Shown in pieces: positions 23,904-33,756 of a DNA stretch of 64,000 nt. Position 1 is the first letter of the stretch, and the number at the start of each line of letters is the position of its first letter. The stretch is from Sphingopyxis sp. PAMC25046 (GTDB lineage: Bacteria; Pseudomonadota; Alphaproteobacteria; Sphingomonadales; Sphingomonadaceae), in the NCBI RefSeq assembly GCF_004795895.1, contig NZ_CP039250.1, positions 868,001 through 932,000 on the forward strand. Reading direction: 5' to 3'. The notes below the pieces were generated by a model, which was not told where the DNA came from, searched no databases, and saw nothing but the letters and a program-made list of their open reading frames with translations. Both the position numbers and the translations under genes were made by a program.

Positions 23904-25327
23904 GGGAGGTCGTTCTCGCGGTGCCGGGCGATTTCGCCGAATGGCGGAGCGCCGCACGCGGGCTGCTCGCGAACGGCGTCGCGCCCGAGGAAGTGAGCTG
24001 GTGCGACAGCGCGGCGGGGGCATCGCTGTTCGGCGAGGCGGGCACTCCGGCACGCCCGGGTGCGGTGGTGCTGCCGCGCGAGTTGCTCGAAATCGCCGAG
24101 CGCGTGATCTGTCATCGCGGCGCCGAGGTGCCGGCGCGGCTCTATCGCGTGATCTGGCGCGCGGCGCGCGACCGCCTGCTTCTGGCGCGGACCACCGACG
24201 CCGATGTCGACTGGCTGCGTAAGGCCGACAAGGCGATCCGCCGTGACGTGCACAAGATGCACGCGTTCGTTCGCTTCCGGCGGCTCGGTGAAGAAGAAGG
24301 ACGCGAGAGTTTCGCCGCCTGGTTCGAGCCGACGCATCGAATATTACGGCTGACCGCGCCCTTCTTTCAGCGGCGCTTCACGGGAATGGACTGGGCGATC
24401 GTCACTCCCGATGCGCGCGCGATCTGGCAGGGCGAGACGCTTGTCTACGGCCCCGGCGGGACGAAGGACGAGGTGCCGGGCAGCGATGTCGTCGAGGATC
24501 AGTGGCGCACCTATTATGGCGCCATCTTCAACCCGGCGCGCGTGAAGATCGACGCGATGCGCGCCGAAATGCCGAAAAAATATTGGAAGAATCTGCCCGA
24601 GGCGCAGGATATCGCGCCGCTGCTCGCGGGCGCCGAGGCGCGGGTGGAACGCATGCGCGAAGCGGCCGTTTCCATGGCGAACCCGTTGACCGAAAAATGG
24701 CGGACGCGCGTGCCCGAAGACTTGCTCCTCGACGACGATGTGAAAACGCTGGGCGACGTCGCGCGCGCGATCGACCGCTGCACGCGCTGTCCGCTCTATT
24801 GCAATGCGACGCAGGGCGTGGCGGGCGAGGGACCGGAAGCGGCGCGCATCATGCTGGTCGGCGAGCAGCCGGGCGACCAGGAGGATCTGCAGGGGCGGCC
24901 GTTCGTCGGTCCGGCAGGGCTGGTGCTGGACCAGGCGCTGGAAGAAGCAGGGCTCGACCGCGCGCGATTGTTCCTCACCAACGCGGTCAAGCATTTCAAG
25001 TTCGAGCCGCGCGGCAAAAGGCGGCTCCACCAGAATCCCACGACGGGCGAAATCGATATCTGCCGCTGGTGGCTCGACAAGGAACGCGCGCTGGTGCAGC
25101 CCGACCTGATCGTCACATTGGGCGCGAGCGCGCTGCGCGGGGTGACGGGGAAGAGCGCGAGCATCAAGTCGATGCGCGGCGCCGTGCATGAACTCGAAGG
25201 GGGGACGAAGCTGATCGCGACGATCCATCCGTCCTTCCTGCTCCGCATGCCCGACCGGACACGCGCCGCCGAGGAGCGCAAGGCCTTCATCGCCGACCTG
25301 ATCCGCGCGCGAAAGCTCGCCGCCTGA
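23900..25327 (+). CDS. udgX: UdgX-family uracil-DNA glycosylase fused to a DUF4130-type domain
   Basis: A 475-residue fusion. Residues 1-260 are the TIGR03915/DUF4130-type domain of unknown function (WFEPTHRILRLTAPFFQRRF, NPARVKIDAMRAEMPKKYWK). Residues 285-475 are UdgX: motif A GEQPGDQED (321-329), the UdgX signature KRRLH with His377, which in characterised members forms a covalent bond to the uracil-site DNA, and motif B HPS (443-445). Cys294, Cys297, Cys301 and Cys388 are candidate 4Fe-4S ligands. The GTG start lies in the radical SAM stop (4-base overlap). Its role is presumably suicide capture of uracil-containing DNA or assistance to repair by the flanking nuclease and ligase. Confidence 0.9.
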   Translation: MREVVLAVPGDFAEWRSAARGLLANGVAPEEVSWCDSAAGASLFGEAGTPARPGAVVLPRELLEIAERVICHRGAEVPARLYRVIWRAARDRLLLARTTDADVDWLRKADKAIRRDVHKMHAFVRFRRLGEEEGRESFAAWFEPTHRILRLTAPFFQRRFTGMDWAIVTPDARAIWQGETLVYGPGGTKDEVPGSDVVEDQWRTYYGAIFNPARVKIDAMRAEMPKKYWKNLPEAQDIAPLLAGAEARVERMREAAVSMANPLTEKWRTRVPEDLLLDDDVKTLGDVARAIDRCTRCPLYCNATQGVAGEGPEAARIMLVGEQPGDQEDLQGRPFVGPAGLVLDQALEEAGLDRARLFLTNAVKHFKFEPRGKRRLHQNPTTGEIDICRWWLDKERALVQPDLIVTLGASALRGVTGKSASIKSMRGAVHELEGGTKLIATIHPSFLLRMPDRTRAAEERKAFIADLIRARKLAA

Positions 25328-26343
25328 TGGCGAAGTCGAAGCATTGGATCGAGCCGCATCCGGGCGGCATCTATGTGAAGCCCGCCGACCTGTGGATCGA
25401 CCCGTCGCGCCCGGTCGAGCGCGCCGCGGTGACGCACGGCCATGCCGATCACGCGCGTAGCGGCCATGACGCAGTATTCGCGACCCCCGAAACGCTCGCG
25501 ATCATGGCGCTGCGCTACAGCATCGATGCCGAGGCGAGCCGTAATCAAGCCTTTGTCTATGGCGACGGGTTCGAGCGTGGCGGAGTGCGCTTCAGCTTCC
25601 ACCCCGCGGGGCATGTGCTCGGCAGCGCGCAGATTTTGATGGAATATGCGGGCGAGCGGATCGTCGTCACCGGCGATTACAAACGCCGCGCTGACCCGAC
25701 CTGCGCGCGTTTCGAGGTCGTGCCATGCGACATCTTTATCACCGAGGCGACCTTCGGCCTGCCGGTGTTCCGCCACCCGCCGACGTCGGGCGAGATCGCC
25801 AAGCTGATCGGCGCGGTGCGCGCGGAGCCAGATCGCAGCGTGCTCGTCGGCGCCTATGCGCTCGGCAAGGCGCAGCGCGTGATCGCCGAATTGCGCGGCG
25901 CGGGGTGGGACGCTCCGATCTATATCCACGGCGCGCTCGAGAAGATGTGCCAGCTTTATGCGATCCACGGCGTCGAACTCGGCGAATTGCGGCTCGTTTC
26001 GCAGACCGACAAGGTCGAGATGGCAGGACAGATCGTTCTTGCGCCGCCCTCGGCGCTCAATGACCGCTGGTCGCGGCGGCTGCCCGACCCGATCACCGCG
26101 ATGGCGTCGGGCTGGATGCGCGTGCGCCAGCGCGCGCGGCAGCGGATGGTCGAACTGCCGCTCGTCATTTCGGATCATGCCGACTGGGACGAGCTCACCG
26201 CGACGATCGCGGAGGTGAACCCCGGCGAGACGTGGATCACTCACGGCAGCGAGGACGGGCTGCTGCGCTGGTGCGAACTCACGCAGCGCAAGGCACGCGC
26301 GCTGCACCTTGTCGGCCGCGATCTGGAGGAAGAAGAGGCGTGA
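25327..26343 (+). CDS. Ligase-associated DNA exonuclease, MBL/beta-CASP
   Basis: A 338-residue metallo-beta-lactamase-fold nuclease of the TIGR04122 class. The metal motif is THGHADH (residues 36-42), with later ligands in HPAGHVLGS, VVTGDYK and VISDHADW; a beta-CASP-like insert lies between. This family is linked to bacterial ATP-dependent ligases and is related to SNM1-type exonucleases. The ATG overlaps the UdgX stop by 1 base (TGATG), and its own stop overlaps the ligase start by 4. The gene lacks its other common partners, the DEXH helicase and PdeM phosphoesterase, within this window. Confidence 0.9.
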   Translation: MAKSKHWIEPHPGGIYVKPADLWIDPSRPVERAAVTHGHADHARSGHDAVFATPETLAIMALRYSIDAEASRNQAFVYGDGFERGGVRFSFHPAGHVLGSAQILMEYAGERIVVTGDYKRRADPTCARFEVVPCDIFITEATFGLPVFRHPPTSGEIAKLIGAVRAEPDRSVLVGAYALGKAQRVIAELRGAGWDAPIYIHGALEKMCQLYAIHGVELGELRLVSQTDKVEMAGQIVLAPPSALNDRWSRRLPDPITAMASGWMRVRQRARQRMVELPLVISDHADWDELTATIAEVNPGETWITHGSEDGLLRWCELTQRKARALHLVGRDLEEEEA

Positions 26344-27908
26344 AGCGCTTCGCCGCCCTGATCGACCGGCTGATCTATACGCGCTCGCGCAACAGCAAGC
26401 TCGCGCTGATCGTCGATTACCTCTGCCATACCCCTGATCCCGACCGCGGCTGGGCGCTCGCCGCGCTGACCGAGGCGCTCGATTTTCCGGCGGTGAAGTC
26501 CGGGACGGTGAGGACGTTGTTGGCGACGCGGGTCGACGAAGAATTGTTTCGCCTGTCACGACATTTCGTTGGCGATACGGCGGAGACGGCGGCGCTGTTG
26601 TGGCCCGATGCGCCGGGGAAGAAAGCCGACCTCAGCGTGGCGGAGGCGGTGGATGCTTTGGCCGCCACGAGCCGCAGCGATGCGCCCGCGGTTGTCGCGT
26701 CCTTGCTCGATCGTCTCGATGCCGACGGGCGTTATGCGCTGCTCAAGCTCGCGCTCGGCGGCATGCGCGTCGGGGTGTCGGCGCGGCTGGCGAAGCAGGC
26801 GTTTGCGCAGGCCTTCGATGTGCCCGTCGACGATGTCGAGGAGCTGTGGCACGCGATCCCGCCGCCCTATGGGCCGCTGTTCGCGTGGGGCGAGGGAAGG
26901 GCGGAACGGCCCGACCTCGCCGACGTCGCTTTCTTTCGTCCCTTCATGCTCGCGCATCCGCTCGAAGCCGAGAACATCGACCTCGCCGACTATGCGGCCG
27001 AGTGGAAGTGGGACGGCATCCGCGTCCAGATCGTTCATGGCGGTGGCGAGACGCGCATCTACAGCCGCGGCGGCGAGGAGATCAGCGGCGCCTTCCCCGA
27101 ACTGGTCGCGGCGTTCGATCAGGAGGCGGTGATCGACGGCGAACTGCTCGTGCGCGGCGAAGTGCAGGGCGGCGAGGCTGCGAGCTTCAACGCCTTGCAG
27201 CAGAGGCTCGGGCGCAAGACGGTGTCGAAAAAGATGCTCGCCGATTATCCGGCCTTCGTTCGCGTTTACGACCTGCTCGCGGTCGACGGCAACGATCTGC
27301 GCCCGCTGCCGTGGACTGAACGGCGGCGGCAATTGGAGGCCTTCGTCCCGCGTCTCGCCGACAGCCATTTCGACCTGTCGCAGGTGATCGACGCGGCCGA
27401 CTTCGACGACCTCGCCGAACGCCGCGCCGGCGCGCGCGACGCCGCGATCGAGGGGGTGATGCTCAAGCGCCGCGACGCGCCTTATGTCGCGGGCCGCCGC
27501 GCCGGGCTGTGGTATAAATGGAAACGCGACCCGCTCACGGCCGATTGCGTGATGATGTATGCGCAGCGCGGCAACGGCCGTCGCGCGAGCTTCTATTCGG
27601 ACTATACCTTCGGCTGCTGGTCCGACGCAGGCGAGTTGCTCCCCGTCGGCAAGGCCTATTCGGGTTTCACCGACGAGGAGCTGAAGTGGCTCGACAAGTT
27701 CGTGCGCGACAACACGCTCAACCGCTTCGGCCCGGTGCGCGAGGTCGAAAAGTCGCTTGTGCTCGAAGTCGCCTTCGATTCGATCCATGCATCGAAGCGC
27801 CACAAGTCGGGTCTTGCGATGCGCTTCCCGCGCATTTCGCGCATCCGCCGCGACAAGCCCGCCGAGGAAGCCGACCGCATCGCGACGCTGCGAGGGATGG
27901 TGACCTGA
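26340..27908 (+). CDS. ATP-dependent DNA ligase (LigC-type, damage-response)
   Basis: A 522-residue ligase of the TIGR04120 group. The N-terminal 200 residues are the ligase DNA-binding region (LLKLALGGMRVGVSARLAKQ). The adenylation lysine is Lys223 in EWKWDGIRVQI, with motif III YSRGGEEI, motif IV IDGELLV, and motif V GVMLKRRDAPY/WYKWKRD; the OB-fold region ends with FDSIHASKRHKSGLAMRFPR. The GTG start at 26340 sits inside the exonuclease stop. Length fits the family. It completes the four-gene repair operon, where it likely seals breaks after exonuclease processing. Confidence 0.92.
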   Translation: MKRFAALIDRLIYTRSRNSKLALIVDYLCHTPDPDRGWALAALTEALDFPAVKSGTVRTLLATRVDEELFRLSRHFVGDTAETAALLWPDAPGKKADLSVAEAVDALAATSRSDAPAVVASLLDRLDADGRYALLKLALGGMRVGVSARLAKQAFAQAFDVPVDDVEELWHAIPPPYGPLFAWGEGRAERPDLADVAFFRPFMLAHPLEAENIDLADYAAEWKWDGIRVQIVHGGGETRIYSRGGEEISGAFPELVAAFDQEAVIDGELLVRGEVQGGEAASFNALQQRLGRKTVSKKMLADYPAFVRVYDLLAVDGNDLRPLPWTERRRQLEAFVPRLADSHFDLSQVIDAADFDDLAERRAGARDAAIEGVMLKRRDAPYVAGRRAGLWYKWKRDPLTADCVMMYAQRGNGRRASFYSDYTFGCWSDAGELLPVGKAYSGFTDEELKWLDKFVRDNTLNRFGPVREVEKSLVLEVAFDSIHASKRHKSGLAMRFPRISRIRRDKPAEEADRIATLRGMVT

Positions 27909-27996
27909 AAAATAACCGGGAAATTTGCGGTCGCAGGGTTGCAACTCGGAAGCTCGATACCGAGTTAGACCCCCGAACACGAAAAAGGAGACTGCC

Positions 27997-28611
27997 ATGA
28001 CGATCGCCCATCCTCCCCTGCCTTACGCCCAAGATGCGCTCGAGCCGCATATCTCGGCCGACACGCTGGCGACGCACCATGGCAAGCACCACAAGGCCTA
28101 TGTCGACAAGACGAACGCCGCGATCGAGGGCACCGATCTCGCATCGAAGCCGCTCGAGGAAATCATCCACCACGCCGAAGGGTCGGGCAACAAGGGCCTG
28201 TTCAACAACAGCGCCCAGTCGTGGAACCACGCCTTTTACTGGAACAGCCTGAGCCCCACGAAGACCGCGCCCGCCGGCGATCTCGCCGCCGCGATCGACC
28301 GCGATTTCGGTTCGCTCGACGAGCTCAAGAAGAAATTGAAGGAAACCGCGGTCAACCATTTCGCGTCGGGCTGGGCCTGGCTCGTCTCGCGCGACGGCAC
28401 GCTGTCGGTCACCGACACGCACGATGCCGGCACCGAACTCGTCGCGGGCATCAAGCCCTTGCTCGTGATCGACGTGTGGGAGCACGCCTATTATATCGAC
28501 CGCAAGAATCTGCGCCCGGCCTATGTCGATGCGGTGGTCGACGAACTGCTCAACTGGGATTTCGCGGCGGAGAATTTCGCGCGCGAGGGGACCTGGACCT
28601 ATCCGGCCTGA
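27997..28611 (+). CDS. sodB: Superoxide dismutase, iron-type
   Basis: A 204-residue cytosolic superoxide dismutase. Metal ligands are His27 (LATHHGKHHKAYV), His78 (AQSWNHAFYW), and Asp and His in VIDVWEHAYYIDRKN. The AQSWNH segment with Gln74 and the overall layout match FeSOD rather than MnSOD, though cambialistic use of Mn cannot be ruled out. AAGGAG lies 7 bases before the ATG. The gene starts 89 bases after the ligase and a palindromic repeat follows. Confidence 0.93.
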   Translation: MTIAHPPLPYAQDALEPHISADTLATHHGKHHKAYVDKTNAAIEGTDLASKPLEEIIHHAEGSGNKGLFNNSAQSWNHAFYWNSLSPTKTAPAGDLAAAIDRDFGSLDELKKKLKETAVNHFASGWAWLVSRDGTLSVTDTHDAGTELVAGIKPLLVIDVWEHAYYIDRKNLRPAYVDAVVDELLNWDFAAENFAREGTWTYPA

Positions 28612-28617
28612 TCCGTT

Positions 28618-28754
28618 GATCCTCCCTGCGGCGGCGCCGTGGGGAGGGGGACCGCCGCGAAGCGGTGGTGGAGGGGCCGCGACGGTAGCGCTGCCAGCCC
28701 CTCCGTCAGCCCTTCGGGCTGCCACCTCCCCGTCGCTTGGCGACAGGGAGGGTC
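28618..28754. repeat. Long intergenic palindrome, family C copy 2
   Basis: A 137-base inverted repeat bounded by GATCCTCCCTG and CAGGGAGGGTC. Inner modules occur in the opposite order to the copy at 15506-15647, so it is the same element inserted in reverse. It separates sodB from the serine deaminase gene. Confidence 0.85.
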
Positions 28755-28828
28755 ATTGTTGTAATCTGTAACGAAAATTGGCCCGCGCGGGCCTATCCCG
28801 ATGATCGCGATGCGCCTATAGGCGCGCC

Positions 28829-30208
<1,380 letters not shown>

Positions 30209-30226
30209 GCACCACGCTATCTTCAT

Positions 30227-30298
30227 CGTCACCCCGGACTTGATTCGGGTCCATCGCAGCGCGGAAGTCGTGGACCCTGGATCAAGTCCGGGGTGACG
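30227..30298. repeat. Intergenic palindrome, family B copy 1
   Basis: Arms 30227-30253 and 30271-30298 with the core CACCCCGGACTTGATTCGGG pair around a 17-base loop. Related copies lie at 37660-37740 and 59061-59156. Confidence 0.82.
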
Positions 30299-30377
30299 AA
30301 GTTGGGGGCGACCCGCCTCGCATCTTGCATTGCCGCCCCATTTGCCTGATTGGGACGCCCGAGAAGGAGACCCGCCC

Positions 30378-31490
30378 ATGAAGACCCGCGCCGCCGTTGC
30401 GTTCGAAGCGAAGAAGCCGCTCGAGATCGTCGAGCTCGACCTCGAAGGCCCGAAGGCGGGCGAGGTGCTGGTCGAGATCATGGCGACGGGCATCTGCCAC
30501 ACCGACGCTTACACGCTCGACGGTTTCGACAGCGAGGGCATCTTCCCGAGCGTGCTGGGGCATGAGGGCGCGGGCGTCGTGCGCGAGGTCGGCGCGGGCG
30601 TTACCAGCGTGACGCCGGGCGACCATGTCATCCCGCTCTACACCCCCGAATGCCGCCAGTGCAAAAGCTGCCTTTCGGGCAAGACCAACCTCTGCACCGC
30701 GATCCGTGCGACGCAGGGCAAGGGGCTGATGCCCGACGGCACGACGCGCTTTTCGTACAAGGGCCAGCCGATCTTTCACTATATGGGCTGCTCGACCTTC
30801 TCGAACTTCACCGTGCTGCCCGAGATTGCGGTCGCGAAAATCCGCGAGGATGCGCCGTTCCAGTCGAGCTGCTACATCGGCTGCGGCGTCACCACCGGGG
30901 TCGGCGCGGTGATCAACACCGCCAAGGTGCAGGTTGGCGACAATGTCGTCGTGTTCGGCCTTGGCGGCATCGGGCTGAATGTTATTCAGGGCGCGCGGCT
31001 TGCCGGCGCCGACAAGATCATCGGCGTCGACATCAACCCCGACCGCGAGGGATGGGGCCGCAAGTTCGGCATGACCGAGTTCCTCAATTCGAAGGGCATG
31101 AGCCGCGAGGATGTCGTCGCGGCGATCGTCGCGATGACCGACGGCGGCGCCGACTACACCTTCGACGCGACAGGCAACACCGAGGTGATGCGCACCGCGC
31201 TCGAGGCCTGCCACCGCGGCTGGGGCACCTCGATCATCATCGGCGTCGCCGAGGCGGGCAAGGAAATCGCGACGCGGCCGTTCCAGCTCGTCACCGGGCG
31301 CAACTGGCGTGGCACAGCGTTCGGCGGCGCCAAGGGGCGCACCGACGTGCCCAAGATCGTCGACATGTATATGCAGGGCAAGATCGAGATCGACCCGATG
31401 ATCACCCACGTCATGGGACTCGAAGAGATCAACAAGGGCTTCGACCTGATGCATGCGGGGACAAGCATCCGCAGCGTCGTCGTTTACTGA
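30378..31490 (+). CDS. frmA: S-(hydroxymethyl)glutathione dehydrogenase (class III alcohol dehydrogenase)
   Basis: A 370-residue zinc alcohol dehydrogenase that oxidises the formaldehyde-glutathione adduct to S-formylglutathione. Catalytic zinc ligands are Cys40 and His62 with a later Cys in [12 protein letters not shown]; structural zinc ligands are Cys92, Cys95, Cys98 and Cys106. The coenzyme motif is [26 protein letters not shown] lies 9 bases before the ATG at 30378, which gives the standard N-terminus. It heads a run with PurU and S-formylglutathione hydrolase, fitting formaldehyde detoxification. Confidence 0.95.
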   Translation: MKTRAAVAFEAKKPLEIVELDLEGPKAGEVLVEIMATGICHTDAYTLDGFDSEGIFPSVLGHEGAGVVREVGAGVTSVTPGDHVIPLYTPECRQCKSCLSGKTNLCTAIRATQGKGLMPDGTTRFSYKGQPIFHYMGCSTFSNFTVLPEIAVAKIREDAPFQSSCYIGCGVTTGVGAVINTAKVQVGDNVVVFGLGGIGLNVIQGARLAGADKIIGVDINPDREGWGRKFGMTEFLNSKGMSREDVVAAIVAMTDGGADYTFDATGNTEVMRTALEACHRGWGTSIIIGVAEAGKEIATRPFQLVTGRNWRGTAFGGAKGRTDVPKIVDMYMQGKIEIDPMITHVMGLEEINKGFDLMHAGTSIRSVVVY

Positions 31491-31503
31491 GGGAAGACAC
31501 GCC

Positions 31504-31890
31504 ATGTTCAGCCATGTGGCGCTGGGGTCGAACGACATCGCAGCGAGCAAGCGGTTTTACGACGCAATTCTGGGCGCGTTCGGTGCGACCGAGGGCGTGA
31601 TCGACGAGCGCGGGCGACTGATCTACATGCACGCGGGAGGCCGGCTGATCGTCACGCATCCGGTCAACGGCGAGGCCGCGGTGTGCGGTAACGGGCATAC
31701 GCTGGGGTTCCTTGCGCCCTCGACCGATGCGGTCGACGCCTGGCACGCCGCGGGGGTCGCGAACGGCGGGACGACGGCCGAAGACCCGCCGGGTATTCGC
31801 CACGCCACCGAAGGGCGTGTCGTTTACCTCGCCTATCTGCGCGATCCCGCCGGCAACAAGCTGTGCGCGACGCACAAGATTTCGGGCTGA
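31504..31890 (+). CDS. VOC family protein, copy 1
   Basis: A 128-residue vicinal-oxygen-chelate (glyoxalase/bleomycin-resistance) fold protein: HVALGSNDIAASKRFYDAIL, GNGHTLGFLAP, and a C-terminal YLAYLRDPAGNKLCATHK. It starts 13 bases after the formaldehyde dehydrogenase. A paralog lies 976 bases further on. Acid residues of the usual metal site are partly changed. The ligand or reaction is unknown; position suggests handling of a glutathione or aldehyde adduct, which is only an inference. Confidence 0.85.
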   Translation: MFSHVALGSNDIAASKRFYDAILGAFGATEGVIDERGRLIYMHAGGRLIVTHPVNGEAAVCGNGHTLGFLAPSTDAVDAWHAAGVANGGTTAEDPPGIRHATEGRVVYLAYLRDPAGNKLCATHKISG

Positions 31891-31891
31891 G

Positions 31892-32764
31892 ATGGCGGAC
31901 GATCGCGCACCCGCCTATGTGCTGACTTTTAGTTGCGTCGACGCGGTCGGGATCGTCGCGGCGGTGACGGGGCTGCTCGCGGAACGCGACGGCTTTATCC
32001 TCGATAGCCAGCAATATGCCGATCTCGATTCGGGTCGCTTCTTCATGCGCGTCGAGTTTCGCGGCGAAGGGCCGCGCTTTCCCGCGGGACTGGCGGGGGT
32101 GCAGAACGCCTTCGCGCCGATCGTCGAGCGGTTCCGGATGGACGCACGGATCAGCGACCGCACCGCCAAGCCGCGCTTTGTGATCGCGGTGTCCCAGGGC
32201 AGCCATTGCCTCAATGACCTGCTCCACCGCTGGTCGACGGGCAATCTCGCGATCGACATCGTCGGCGTGGTGTCGAATCATGAGGCGCAGCGGCGGCTCT
32301 CCGAATGGCACGGCGTGCCCTTTCACTATCTGCCGGTCAGGGACGCCAACCGCGCCGAACAGGAGGCCGCGATCCTCGACGTGATGGCGCGCGGCGGGGC
32401 CGAATATCTGGTGCTCGCGCGCTATATGCAGGTGCTGTCGCAGGATCTGTCGGCGCAGCTCGCGGGCCGCTGCATCAACATCCATCACAGCTTCCTGCCC
32501 GGCTTCAAGGGCGCCAAGCCTTATCACCGCGCGCACGAGCGCGGGGTCAAGCTGATCGGCGCGACCGCGCATTTCGTGACGAGCGACCTCGACGAGGGGC
32601 CGATCATCGAACAGGCGGTCGAGCGCGTCGATCACCGCGACGGGGTCGAAGAACTGATCCGCATCGGCCGCGATACCGAGGCGCAGGTGCTCGCGCGGGC
32701 GGTGCGCTGGGTCGCCGAACAGCGGGTGTTGATCGACGGGCGCAAGACGGTGGTGTTCCGCTAA
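31892..32764 (+). CDS. purU: Formyltetrahydrofolate deformylase
   Basis: A 290-residue enzyme that hydrolyses 10-formyl-THF to formate and THF. An ACT domain (YVLTFSCVDAVGIVAAVTGL) occupies residues 8-85; the catalytic formyltransferase domain follows with SNHEAQRRLSEWHGVPFHY, the Asn-His motif CINIHHSFLPGFKG and Asp in SDLDEGPIIEQ. It begins 1 base after the VOC stop. Its presence between formaldehyde-oxidation genes links formate release with the folate one-carbon pool. Confidence 0.93.
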   Translation: MADDRAPAYVLTFSCVDAVGIVAAVTGLLAERDGFILDSQQYADLDSGRFFMRVEFRGEGPRFPAGLAGVQNAFAPIVERFRMDARISDRTAKPRFVIAVSQGSHCLNDLLHRWSTGNLAIDIVGVVSNHEAQRRLSEWHGVPFHYLPVRDANRAEQEAAILDVMARGGAEYLVLARYMQVLSQDLSAQLAGRCINIHHSFLPGFKGAKPYHRAHERGVKLIGATAHFVTSDLDEGPIIEQAVERVDHRDGVEELIRIGRDTEAQVLARAVRWVAEQRVLIDGRKTVVFR

Positions 32765-32866
32765 TTCGTCATTTTCGGTGAACAGGGGCCGTTATCGTGG
32801 CTGGTCCTGCCCCGGCGGGCGGAGTAGGTATCGAATCGCAACCATAATCAGGAGGAGCGGAAAGCC

Positions 32867-33244
32867 ATGTACAGTCACAATATGGTCGGATCGAACGACA
32901 TCGAGGCGTCGAAGAAATTCTATGACGCGACCTTTCAGGCGATCGGCGGGAAGCCCGCGATCACCGACGACAAGGGCCGCCTGATCTATATTCACAACGG
33001 CGGGCTGTTCCTCGTCGGAACGCCGATCGACGGCCAGCCCGCGACCATCGGGAACGGCTGCACGATCGGGTTTGCGATGGACGGCCCCGAGCAGGCGAAG
33101 GCATGGCACGATGCGGGAGTTGCCAATGGCGGCACCTCGATCGAAGACCCGCCGGGGGTGCGCGAAGGCGGTTTCGGCGCGATGTATCTCGCTTATCTGC
33201 GCGACCCGTCGGGTAACAAGCTCTGCGCGCTCCATCGGATGTAA
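32867..33244 (+). CDS. VOC family protein, copy 2
   Basis: A 125-residue paralog of the gene at 31504 (MYSHNMVGSNDIEASKKFYD, GCTIGFAMDG, YLAYLRDPSGNKLCALH). It has a strong AGGAGG ribosome-binding site, unlike copy 1. The two copies flank purU, so the duplication is not a simple tandem. Function unknown; see copy 1. Confidence 0.85.
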   Translation: MYSHNMVGSNDIEASKKFYDATFQAIGGKPAITDDKGRLIYIHNGGLFLVGTPIDGQPATIGNGCTIGFAMDGPEQAKAWHDAGVANGGTSIEDPPGVREGGFGAMYLAYLRDPSGNKLCALHRM

Positions 33245-33252
33245 TCGCGTCT

Positions 33253-33756
33253 ATGCGCGGCGAAGCGGGATTGCTGGCGGACCTTGGCGCGCTCGCCATC
33301 CCCTTCGCCGCCTATGAGCATGAAGCGGTGTTCACCGTCGCCGAGAGCGATGCGGTGAACGCCGCGATCCCGGGCGCGCATACCAAGAATCTGTTCCTCA
33401 AGGACAATGGTGGCGCCTTTTGGCTCGTCACCGTCCCCGGCGCGTCGCGCGTCGACCTGAAGGCGCTGCCCGCCGCAATTGGCAGCAAGCGGGTGAGCTT
33501 CGGCAAGGCCGACGATATGGAGCGCCTGCTCGGCATCTCGCCGGGCTCGGTAACCCCGCTCGCCGCGATCAATGCGGTGCCGGGAAGTATCACCGTCGTG
33601 CTCGACGAAGCGCTGGCTGCGGCGGGAACGGTGAACGTCCATCCGCTCCGCAATACCGCGACGTTCGGGCTGCCGGGCGCAACGATCCTCGATTTGCTGC
33701 GTCATTGGGGACATCGGCCACTTGTCGCGCCCATTCCCGTTCAGGACCCCGCATGA
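33253..33756 (+). CDS. Prolyl-tRNA deacylase, YbaK/ProX type
   Basis: A 167-residue free-standing editing domain: YEHEAVFTVAES at the N-terminus, AHTKNLFLKDNGG with the catalytic Lys, VSFGKADDMERLLGISPGSV and TVNVHPLRNTATFGLPGATI. Such proteins hydrolyse Ala- or Cys-tRNA(Pro) made in error by ProRS. It overlaps the S-formylglutathione hydrolase gene by 4 bases. The location within the formaldehyde run is unexpected but the two genes seem co-translated. Confidence 0.88.
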   Translation: MRGEAGLLADLGALAIPFAAYEHEAVFTVAESDAVNAAIPGAHTKNLFLKDNGGAFWLVTVPGASRVDLKALPAAIGSKRVSFGKADDMERLLGISPGSVTPLAAINAVPGSITVVLDEALAAAGTVNVHPLRNTATFGLPGATILDLLRHWGHRPLVAPIPVQDPA

